This document shows positions 15,001-23,413 of a DNA stretch of 64,000 nt, piece after piece; the stretch's first letter is position 1, and every line of letters starts with the position of its first letter. The stretch spans positions 59,888,168 through 59,952,167 of the forward strand of contig CP154954.1 of the NCBI GenBank assembly GCA_039621445.1. Reading direction: 5' to 3'. This DNA is from Euglena gracilis (Eukaryota; Euglenida; Euglenophyceae; Euglenales). A program made the position numbers and the translations under genes. The notes below the pieces were generated by a model. That model had not been told where the DNA came from and did no database searches. It saw nothing but the letters and a program-made list of their open reading frames with translations.

Positions 15001-18000
15001 GGAAGGTGCACAATAATATTCACCCAGCCATGCAAAGAAGAAATCCATGCAAAACACAAGGTATTTTGCTCGTTTAGGTATCAAAAGGGCAGTTGCTCAC
15101 GACATCCCGATGTGAAAAATCCATTCAAGGCACAAGGGATTTTGTTATTTTAGGGCCCAAAGGGCAATTGCTTACAGCGTTTAGAACATCCCTTGTTTTT
15201 TTTGCATGGGTTTTTGGAATGGACAGGTGAATGCCGTCCTCAACTATCTTTTGGGTGCTAAATGGCACACACTCACTCATGCCCGCGCTCGCGCACACGC
15301 ACGCACGCACGCACGCACACACGCACACACGCACACACGCACGCACGCAGGCACGCACGCACGCACGCACGCACGCTCGCACGCACGCACGCAGGCACGC
15401 ACGCACGCACGCATGCACGCACACACACACGCACACACACACCACAGGAGACACGGTGGTGACGCAGGGGGACAAGGGCACTGCACTCTATTATGTCTCG
15501 AACGGGCAGCTGTCCGTCCAGCTTATGCGGAGCAGCGGCACGACTCAGGAGGTGGCGGTGCTCTCCACTGGCGATGTGTTTGGGGAGGTCTGTGCCGCGG
15601 CGGGTGTTGTCTCCCCTGCTATGTGGCAAGCGGCCGGTGCTACTCTCAGAGGGCAGGCTGACAGATTGCTGTCTGGCCAAAATTGTCTCCCACACAGCCA
15701 TGCATCATGCGTGCCAGACAAAAGCACACCATCAGGGCATGTTGCTACTGTTCTCAGTCATGTTTGGGGCAGGCTTCTTTTTCACATCCCGTCGGGAGGT
15801 GGGTGATATGGGCAGGCAGGGGGAATTGAGTTTTTGACCCCCCCCAGGTCGTGCTACAGGTAGTACAGGGGTAGTGCAGAGGTGGTGGTACAGTAGTTCA
15901 GGGGTGGTGCTACAGCACCCCCCCCCCGTGGCAAAGGTGCCTTGTTCCCGAAAATTGTCATTTTCAGGGAAAATTGGCTTAGTCGGCAGGCAACGGGGCC
16001 CAAAACCAACCGACCGCGCCAAGAGGGGTGTGCCTCCTATGGACAGGCACCCAATACACAAGTCAACCCCCAGGGTTCTCCTGGTTTGGGCCATGTCGTC
16101 TATGTGGTTCTCGGAATACACTGCCGTTTCCCAACAACCATTTAGGCGGCGGAGCTCACACTTAAGGAATTTCTTTGCAGATGTGCATATTTGCACAAAT
16201 CGACAAATCAACAAATTTTTGTGAAAATCCTGAACATCGGCAAGGTACCTTGGTAAAATAAATTTTTCGATGCACATCTCGCAATTCCCGTTATGAAACA
16301 GGAAAGTTTCAAACTTGTCGTCCAAACGAGCTCTGTGTTACGGGTGGCTTGTAAATGTATTTTGGTTTAAATTCCGTCAACAGAGGACCTCTTCGTCCTA
16401 AACAGTTCATGTGCGCAATTGCGCATACCCACCATTGTGGATGAAGAACTTTGCAACTCTTGCGTGGTGAAGGAATTTTGGTTTCGGGTAATATGCAATG
16501 TTCAGTAGAATAAACCCCCCCCCAAATAACACCCCCCCCCCGGTGTGTTATTTGGGCACCCGAACTGGGGCCCCAGGGGGGGGGTGTGTTATTTGGGGGG
16601 GGGTGTTATTTTTACATGGAAAACCAAAGGAAAACAGGGGGGGGGGGGTGTTATTTGGGCGCTCGAAATCGGCCCCCGAGGGGGGGTGTGTTATTTGGGG
16701 GGGGGGTTATTTGGGGGGGGGGGGGTGTTATTTGGGGGGGGTTTACGTCCTCTGACAGGAGAAAGTTTGTCCAGGGCTCTGTATGCTCTGTGTGCAAGTT
16801 TGAATGTCTTTTATGCAACCTGCACGGCCGATGATGTTCGCGTCATTGGATTGGAAGCAATTTGGGAGGAATCGAACCCCCTGTGATTCAAAAATGAGTT
16901 CCATTTTTAAAACTGCGCATCTGTAATCCTCTGATCCTGCTGTTTGCTTGGTCCGGAATTTTGTTCCCGTTTTTTTTTTCCACTGTGCTGTTTCGTGTTT
17001 TCCCTCAGAAAACATGAAGCACCCCAGTTTTTGTGCATCATATCCCGGTGTTGTTCCCATGGACCCGCACCGTGTCCACTCGCCGTTGTGATGCCATGGT
17101 TGTGGGGGATAACGTGCCCACCTCGGTGGCTGCTGCTCTGCCAGGAGTTGCTGACGGTCCGGTGGATCCTGAAGGGCCATCACCTGATGTGACTGCCGTG
17201 GCACAGCCCAAGCCCGGGGGCGATTGGCAGGGGCTTTTGGCTTTCCACCATCGTCCGATTGGCGCCGGTGGATGTATGTCGCAACGTGCAGGTGGTGGAC
17301 CACGGACTAGAGATCTACGGACTCCATTTGGGCCTGGACCTGTCATTGGGCCAGAATCCCTGAAAAACACCTGATGGTGGTGATGGTGTGTCAATGTTGG
17401 AGCTGTTCACCCAAAGAAGCCATTTCAGGTGGTGATTGATTGGGGCGGTTTACGATATGTTTTGTCTTAAACGTTGCTTTCGTGGTCGGTGTGCGCAAAT
17501 GCGCACATGATAGGTGTCTACAAAAGTGCACACCGCCAAGGTCTTGGCACAAGTGGTTTTGCACAATACACACACCGACGTGTTTGCACAAGCCAACCAC
17601 TTTTTATGTCCCGGACATGCTGGCATTTGACTGTGCGACTGTGCGCATTTGCGCATGTGCAAACCCACCACACGCACATTTGTGAAAAGAGTTGGTGGGA
17701 ACACGAACATTTATCATGGCATAAAAACAGGCCCCACTCCCTGAGGATTTTTGAACAACGAAAGCCAGAAGGGCTCTTGACGTAGCCTCACTCTGAAAAA
17801 AAAGACAACACTCCATTGGGAAAAAAAACGTGTGTGTGTGTGCCTTTGCACACCGACCACATTTTCTATCCCGACGGACGTGGTTTGTTTCATCGTTCTC
17901 AGCAGTGTAAATGATAGTGTATTTATGGCCGCTTGTTCGGTGGAACACTGGAGTGGTCAGTGTGTATTTTCTCACATCGACATGCTTTTTCTTCAAACAA

Positions 18001-21000
18001 TGGCTGCAATGAATCATTCCCAAAAAGTTGGGTGATCCCCTCTTTGGTTGCATTGCAACAAAACTCAGCCAGACATAGCCCCATTGCAAGTTTGGTGGGA
18101 CTCTCGACCTTTCCCTCACTCTGCAAAACCTTTGGCAAACACCCCAGAAATGCCCTCTTTCCTTGTGATCCTGCCCAGACGCGGCGGGACGCCCCCCCCG
18201 GCAAGGTTCCTTGCGGTCCTTAAATACCCAACAAACACAAGTCCGCAGCGGGACCGAACAAAAAAATGTTTCTGTTCTTTTTCCCATTTTGAGGAGCTGG
18301 GTCCCGGGGTTTTTGTGCCATGCTGACCACGCAAAAAGCATCAAAATCGGCCGAATTCCCGGGAATGGCAAAGCCAAAAAAAATGCAATTCGCTCATATC
18401 CGTCGCTGGAGTGCTCCCGCTCGCTCAAAGTTCTGGACCCGCTAGCTCCAAAGTCAAAATTTTCGACACGCCGGCAAATGGGCACCCACCAAAAAAGCTT
18501 CAGTGCAAGATCCGCAGCTTCTGAACCAAGGTCCCCCGATCCCCCTTCTGCCGTCGTGTGGGCCGCCCCAGGGCCATACGGAATCCTCCGTATGGCCCCC
18601 ACCCCAGGCCTTCCCGTATTTCCGAGTTTGGGTCAAAGTTTTCGTTCGGCACCGAAGGAGGATTTCCTTCTGCGGTGCTGTGGTGGGGGGGGGGCGGTCG
18701 AATCCCCCGCCCGCCACACAGCCCAGCCCGCCCCCCCCCCCGCCTCAGGTGCCCTGCCTCTTCCTGGAGACGATGAACATGACCGTGCAGTGCAAGACGC
18801 CGTGCGCGCTGTGGATGCTGCCCAAGAAGAATTTCATCAACGAGCTGCTGGGCAACGCCCTCCTCCTCCTCCAGGTCCAGCGCCGCCCCCCCCCCCCCCC
18901 CCCCGGCGCTTGCCACACATCGGGGGGACAGAATGGCCCGGTGACCGCGCGGTGCGGTGAACTGGCGAAGTGCAACCTGTTCCAATGTTTTCATGGCATT
19001 GTCGAGTTTCGAGGTCACGCCAAGGGTGTCGCGTAAGAAAATTTGACCCCATCCCAGGGGGGTTCAGCCAGCCAGCAGCCTTTTTCCGGCCCCGGACCCC
19101 CCATCGCCCAGTTCTATCTGTTTTGCAGCCCCCTAAGGGCGGCTGGAGGGTGATGGATTTTTGCATTCGATACTGCAAAAATTGGGCAAAACATTGGGCA
19201 CAATGGGTTGGATTTGCTCTGGTTCAATTTTTTTTTGCAAAATGGGTGGTTTTATTTGGCTTTTTTTCAGATTTGATTTTTGGCACCCGATTCGACCCCA
19301 GTACCCTGCCAGCCCTGGGACCCCCATGGGAGGGGGGTCAGCCAGCCTAAATTTTCCCCCCTCTGAGCTCAACCCCCCTCGGGGTCCTTAAGCGACAGTT
19401 CTTACAGCAATCACGTTCCTCTGACCCTGAACCATTTCCCTAATTTTTTTTTGCAGACACAGAGGGCGCTGGTGGCTACTTTAACCCCCAAAAGAAACAT
19501 CATATTGGGTCGTTGTTTGGGGGGGGGTCTTAATTGTGGGGGGTAATTAACAGGTGGGTTCATGATGGACAGGATTTTTTATGAAGAACCCCAAGTGACG
19601 CCCTTATGCGAGCCGGCCAAGGGCTTTCTGGGACTCGAACAAAGTCAAAAGTCAAAGACGAAAGGTCACAAATGTATTTCTTGATGTTTTCAGTGGATGG
19701 GCGATGGCCCAAGGATGAGATATGATGAGACTCAGCGGGGTTGGCATCTGCAATTTTTGCAATTCCCTGCAATTTTCCGCAGTTTTCTGCAATTTTCCAC
19801 AATCTCTCCAAAGACAACGTCCCCACAATATTTTCTTGTTCTTGTGTGGTGGGAATCTTATTGGGCGTCTCCATTTTGAGCATGTGTTATTTTTCATGGT
19901 CAATCTGCCTTCATAGTTCTGTGGCAAATTGTATTTTATGTTGCTTTGGGTTCTGGATGTTACAAGAACTTTCAAGAACATGATTTTGTGCTCTTGGGAA
20001 CTTGCCAATTTTAAAAGGCTGGGACCCAGGTTCCTGTAGTTAAATCAGAAGGTTGTCCCACTTCTTTGCCCCCAGGAAACACAGAACACCGGTCCGTTTT
20101 GCCGATTTCAACCTCGGAGGGATGCAAATTTTATTGGGTTATTGAGAAGAATTAGGTTTAGGATTTGCATAAAAATAATTGGCCCAAAAAAGGGTCCAAG
20201 TTAGGGCCTAAATGCGGCCTAACCCGGGCCAAAGTCCTGAAACCGACCCCGAATTCTGAGGGCTAATCTTATCCCTTTCAATGACAGTCTCCACAATCCG
20301 GGGAGTATACAAGTTCGGGGATGGTTTAAGGCCTCCGATATCAATCTTTTCAATTACCCCGCGTATTTTCATTTTCAAGTTTCTCCCCCGGGTTATTTCT
20401 TTCCGGTTCCATTAAAAACGTCCACCTGCACCCCCTCCCCCCAGTAATTCCCGAAGAGTTCCCCATTGCAAAGGCTCTGCCCCACTGTTCCAGAATCCAT
20501 TGCCCTGTGTAATTGCATTCATTTGAGTTGTGAGAGTGAGTGGGTGGGGTTTGGCCGCTGTCCACTGAGGGTCCGGCATGGCCAGGGATGGGGCTTTGTG
20601 GAAAAGTTTTATGGCCAATTCTGTGTGTGGGTGTCTCCCCCGCCCCCCCCCCCCCAGGGGAGGGTTTGTGGGTGGGTGGGTTTTACAACCAACAAAAAGT
20701 GCCCACCCCTGGGCCAAGTGAATCTACGACGGCAAACACAGTCATGCTCCATTCGTAAACAGGCAAAAGAAATTGCCAATCAGCGCCGAGCAGAGTGGAT
20801 CTCCAAGCTCCCTGTGAAGTACCTATGTATGCTGCGGCTGTGACCACAGCTCACTGCTTCTCGTGCTTTGTTGAATTGTGGTTCGCATTGGATTTATTAA
20901 GTTGCATAAAAAAAAACTGCATTTTATTCACCAGCAGGATTGACCCAGGGGGATGAAAACAACGTTGGCAACTCCCCAGGTGGTTTTTTTCCATTCGTCT

Positions 21001-22969
21001 GTTTCTGTTACCCCCCTCCATGTTCTATGCCCGTCAAACGCCCACATCACAACAACCCCCCCCCCCCCCCCCCCGCCGCAGCTGCGATGTTGAAGCGGGC
21101 ATACCCGCAGCACGCCAAGAAGCTGCTGCAGCCCCTCCACGAAGCTCTCCTGCCCCGAGTTTTCGGCGACGGCGACGCCATTTGCATTCGGCAGCAAGCC
21201 TGCAGCCAGGTGTGTGCGTCAGGGTCTTCGAGAGAGATAAGCGTTCCCAGCTCCTTGGAAACATGGCACGGGATGTGATTTTGTAGCCATAGTCGCAAGA
21301 ACTGTTTGTGTACTCCGTAACTCTTGTAGGCTGCATTAGTGTGTAATGTATGCAAGCACGATGATTCCATGCCGTTTTATGAGGTTGCTATTTGTAGCTA
21401 TCTATCCCAAAGGAAACAGCACAGAAAAACATGAAGAATTATGTGAAATGTGTTCATTTGAAATGGTCGTAAAGAACAGTACAGATGTTGCAAACTGGTG
21501 TTGCAGTGCATTCCCGCTGGCACCTACCTGTCTAATTGGAATATGCTGTTGCATTTTTTTTTTCAATTCCTGCAACAGCTTTCGGGCGTCTCCTGGGCAA
21601 ACACGTGATATTGCAAAAGGCTCAGAGGTCCGATGCCTCCCCCAACAGGAGGTATGCTATAGGGCATTTTTTGATGGTGATTTCCCCCAGGTGTTGTTCA
21701 TCTCGGAGGGTAAGGCCAAAAGCGACTCCTCCTCCAGCATGCTGGGACCCGGCGTTTGCCTGGGGTGGGACACGATGGGCAGCCTCTGGTGTGTCTCTCA
21801 GCTGTCCTGTGGGCTGTGGGCTGGCATAGTCTGTGGAGGGGGTCCAGGGGAGGGCATGTGCCGTCCACAGGTAACCTCAGGGTGCACAAGTGTCCTGTGG
21901 AGGGTTTGGGAGGGTCATGTGGAGGGTACATGTTCCCTCAACATACAAATCCCACAGCCCCCCCCTTCAGCAATGGGTGTTGACCTACATGCTGCCATAG
22001 TGTCCCCAGCGTCTAGGCTACTTTGGTCCAACGAATGCAAAAAAAAAAAAAACGCAAGAAACTTCCTCATTTAAGTGCCTAAAACTTCTGCTTAACGTCC
22101 ATGAACAAAAGGTTGCAAACCACAAGATATTTCATTATTTTGAGGCTCGTATGCATCAATTACTCTCTGCGTTGGGTCAATGGGACACTTCAAGATGTTC
22201 TCTGTTTTCCATTGACAAAGAAAGTGATGTGCTGTGTCCATCCGCCCCACAACGTGCCTCCATGCCAATGATTTCACTGCCATCAACCATGAGCTGTGCC
22301 GTACCTAGAATGTTAAGGTGTACAATGGCGTTACCCGTTTGTGCAAAAAAAATATGTGTCAAAAACACATTTTGTTATTTTAGATCCCAAAGGACAGTTG
22401 CCTATTGCCCTTTACCCATCTAATGCAGAACATCATTTTGTGAAAAGTCGCATTTTTTCTTCATTTTTTGAATGTTGCACAGGGATATTTGATCTTCTTC
22501 CAGACAATTGGAAGTTGGGGCTACACATTTTTGGGCCAATTTCACATGAGCAGTTGTTGCATGACCAAATACAAATGTATACAACTGGACTTATCAACCA
22601 TGTCACCTTTGCAAGTTTGCACTGTGCCTCCCCCGCGCTTCTGTGTTTCCCAGACAGAAAAGTATCCCCCGGAGAAAAAAGTGAAGAATATTCCCCTGGA
22701 GGAGGTTAAAATTTTTCTCCTTCCTCGCCCAAAGTACACGCATCCCTGGAGACACATGAAATTTGCATTTTTTCGATTTTTTAACATTTTTTGCATTCTT
22801 TTTGCGTGTTTTGGCCAACTGTTGCATATTCCCCTGTCCATGTTGCGCCCCCCCCCCCACCCGCAGGAAGGAAACGGTGCGGGCGGTGGGCAAGGTGGAG
22901 GTCTGGTTCCTATTCGACACGCAGCTGCAGAAGGAGACGGAGCGCTTCCTCAACCCGGAGGCGGAGTGA
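9235..22969 (+). CDS. Gene A copy 1: multi-exon protein with three CNB-type domains
   Basis: Spliced gene. Supported exons: 10319-10491, 10857-10934, 11156-11301, 11448-11555, 11951-12024, 12249-12322, 13016-13082, 13112-13221, 13265-13363, 13709-13797, 14667-14764, 15448-15587, 18749-18874, 20763-20826, 21082-21209, 21691-about 21740, 22654-22704 and 22871-22969 (TGA). Phases close at every junction except around 21740 and upstream of 10319. A first exon may lie at 9235-9303. The protein has an Arg/Lys-rich N-terminus and then three beta-roll domains of the cyclic-nucleotide-binding superfamily, each with a GxxIxxQG-like turn or an FGE block. No kinase or channel segment is visible, so it looks like a stand-alone CNB protein (CNBD2-like is a guess). 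The Arg expected in the phosphate-binding cassette after FGE is missing in domains 1 and 2, so cAMP/cGMP binding is doubtful. The left copy lacks the upstream GC-rich sequence seen in the right copy. Confidence 0.8.
9534..10240. repeat. (TTACTA)n hexanucleotide array, gene A intron 1 (left)
   Basis: Several hundred bp of near-perfect ATTACT units, decaying to ATT-rich sequence on the right. The right-arm counterpart (62700-63050) is clearly shorter and more interrupted. Long translated frames across it are low complexity and not genes. Confidence 0.97.
10319..11555 (+). CDS. Gene A exons 2-5: basic N-terminal region
   Basis: Exons 10319-10491, 10857-10934, 11156-11301 and 11448-11555. Encoded segments include ATYETFYQRMAADMDAAERH, LLKPVEEKRMAMLRAG, LKRFRACYDTGRAVDVFRRV and KARQNLRRRLRERAAM, ending KSNS. 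The region is rich in Arg and Lys and probably helical, ahead of the first beta-roll; its function is unknown. Inter-arm changes in exons 4 and 5 are silent (att/atc Ile, cgt/cgg Arg) and exon 3 is identical. In exon 2 the Ser/Arg-rich first part has two silent changes in the chosen frame, and the second part has two replacements (Gln to Arg, Ala to Val). The exon 4-5 junction restores a TGG codon. Confidence 0.72.
10969..11085. mobile_element. ~120-bp TIR element, GGGGGGAATTGATATC ends (left)
   Basis: Starts GGGGGGGAATTGATATCCGC and ends GGCCTCCGATATCAATCCCC (inverted). The middle repeats ccgcaattt. A related end (aggcctccgatatcaatc) recurs alone at 20329-20346, and a related 'gcaatttt' tract at 19745-19800. 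It is in the gene A intron 3-4, in both arms (about 61276-61396 right). Confidence 0.5.
11951..13363 (+). CDS. Gene A exons 6-10: CNB domain 1
   Basis: Exons 11951-12024, 12249-12322, 13016-13082, 13112-13221 and 13265-13363. The order matches a CNB fold. First comes helix A and strand 1 (YLKAVIALMKPAFFQKG), then the turn QAIILQGIKGKALYLLDNGS. A short insert containing VGGTLFHKG follows, then MLFGEIGLICDEP (phosphate-cassette position), then IRCHEDSDCWVLSRTVCRL (strand 8 and the C helix). The cassette has FGE but His-Thr where Arg-Ala is usual. All six inter-arm differences in these exons are silent. The donor after 12024 is GC in this copy. Two introns are extremely short: 13083-13111 (29 nt) and 13222-13264 (43 nt). 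Confidence 0.78.
12032..12067. repeat. (TG)n at gene A exon-6 donor (left)
   Basis: Begins 7 nt after the exon 6 donor; its mirror is 60269-60317. Length differs between arms. Confidence 0.95.
12368..12642. mobile_element. hAT-type MITE, left arm only, in gene A intron
   Basis: 275-bp element starting CAGGGGTTTTTTTTTAG and ending TAAAAAAAAAACCCTG, flanked by 8-bp repeats gtcaaaat (12360-12367) and gtcaagat (12643-12650). The right arm has the empty site with a single gtcaaaat (59957-59964 reversed). The 8-bp duplication plus CAGGG ends are hAT hallmarks. The interior is mostly G and C homopolymer runs; there is no transposase. Confidence 0.85.
13709..18874 (+). CDS. Gene A exons 11-14: CNB domain 2
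   Basis: Exons 13709-13797, 14667-14764, 15448-15587 and 18749-18874. A linker helix (SKQYRVASLVKNGALQ) leads to LPLFKFWPQARLQRLVPEFQ, then GDTVVTQGDKGTALYYVSNG, then VAVLSTGDVFGE, then TPCALWMLPKKNFINELL. This is the best CNB match of the three, although the Arg after FGE is absent (Pro-Cys instead). The acceptor for 13709 was chosen at GCAG because the alternative AG at 13696-13697 is GG in the right arm. Silent changes between copies: ttg/ctg, act/acc, aat/aac; exon 12 is identical. The 3.2-kb intron after 15587 holds a transposon-derived segment. Confidence 0.82.
13798..14666. other. Gene A intron 11 (left)
   Basis: Opens with GTATG and ends with a C run (14644-14655) before CAG. The 14030-14165 stretch (gggcccaaattaggtcc..cctaaattcggcctaaa) resembles 20140-20260 in intron 14. 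No further exon seen. Confidence 0.55.
15285..15443. repeat. (ACGC)n/(CA)n array at gene A exon-13 acceptor (left)
   Basis: Tandem GCAC units run into the acceptor CACAG at 15447. The right-arm mirror 55699-55865 is a purer (GTGC)n array of different length. Confidence 0.95.
15588..16512. other. Gene A intron 13, first part (left)
   Basis: The open frame continuing past the donor is not used: an inter-arm Ala/Val change lies there, and the next CNB strand is supplied by 18749. Holds a gtagtacaggggtggt tract (15850-15915) and no other exon. Confidence 0.55.
16513..16743. mobile_element. TA-flanked poly-C MITE, left arm only
   Basis: Ends AACCCCCCCCCAAATAACAC and GTGTTATTTGGGGGGGGTT, flanked by TA (16511-16512, 16744-16745). 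The right arm has the uninterrupted site with one TA (54625-54626). The interior repeats GTGTTATTTGGGGG several times. TA duplication and TIRs fit the Tc1/mariner group. Confidence 0.82.
16870..18500 (+). repeat. Dispersed repeat segment, copy A (gene A intron 13, left)
   Basis: Shares blocks, in the same order, with 31560-34400 read on the minus strand. The blocks are ttccctcagaaaacatg, gttgtgggggataac, a region encoding VCRNVQVVDHGLEIYGLHLG here versus VCRDVLAFGHLQEVDGLHMD there, tgcgcaaatgcgcaca, and the ttttgtg-catgctga block. Frames are broken in both, so this looks like an old dispersed element or gene remnant. The right-arm copy is at about 52850-54490. Confidence 0.55.
18875..20762. 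other. Gene A intron 14 (left)
   Basis: Contains 'gcaatttt' repeats (19745-19800), GGGG runs and the gggcctaaatgcggcctaa stretch (20195-20225). No exon recognised. In the right arm the poly-C at about 20641-20655 corresponds to a long CA array. Confidence 0.5.
20763..22969 (+). CDS. Gene A exons 15-19: CNB domain 3 and C-terminus
   Basis: Exons 20763-20826, 21082-21209, 21691-about 21740, 22654-22704 and 22871-22969. Encoded: AKEIANQRRAEWISKLP (linker helix), AYPQHAKKLLQPLHEALLPR and VFGDGDAICI (strands 1-2), VLFISEGKAKSD, TEKYPPEKKVKNIPLEE, and VRAVGKVEVWFLFDTQLQKE ending NPEAE-stop. The beta-roll is degenerate and lacks FGE, so it is probably structural. These exons are identical in the two arms over the parts compared. 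The donor of the 21691 exon is unresolved (GT at about 21741 or further on). The acceptor of the last exon could be at 22866 or 22870; the latter keeps phase. Confidence 0.7.
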
Positions 22970-23407
22970 GGCCGGTCCCCCCGCCTCGTTTCCCTGCCCG
23001 CCCTGGGCGCCAAGTCGCCCCAAAGCCGACCCCTCCCCTGACCACCCCCTGGCCCCCCTCCCCCCTTCTCTTTGTGACCCCGCCCAGGGTTCGATATCAA
23101 CGGCTTTCGGTTTAGGCTTGACTTGACCAGAGGGAGGGGGGCCGACCCCACCAGCCCTTATATCGAACGCTGACCCCACCGTATGCATCACCTGTGTTTT
23201 TCATCTTTGTTTCTTCGGCACTGCTGTACGTTTTCCAAACGTGCCATATCCTTTGCATTTTTTTTGCTTCCTATTTCATCACTGTCATTGGACAGGGCTC
23301 TTCTAGCCCACCTCCGATCCCTCAGGATCATCGTCGGCATCATCATTTTATTATTGCTACACAGAATTACCATTATAGATTATTTCTTTTCAGTGTTCTT
23401 GTTTTGA

Positions 23408-23413
23408 AATAAA
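23408..23413 (+). terminator. Poly(A) signal candidate, gene A copy 1
   Basis: AATAAA lies 439 nt after the gene A stop codon, followed by AT-rich sequence. It is conserved in the right arm. Whether this lineage uses AATAAA is not known from the window. Confidence 0.4.

Noticed and set aside
15588-15840. Extension of gene A exon 13 beyond FGE
   Set aside because: A GT donor directly follows GAG, exon 14 resumes the CNB pattern in phase, and the extension carries an Ala/Val change between arms.
16870-17374. Intact gene in the dispersed segment (frame with VCRNVQVVDHGLEIYGLHLG)
   Set aside because: Homologous only over short blocks to the copy B frame, with stops and frame changes in both.
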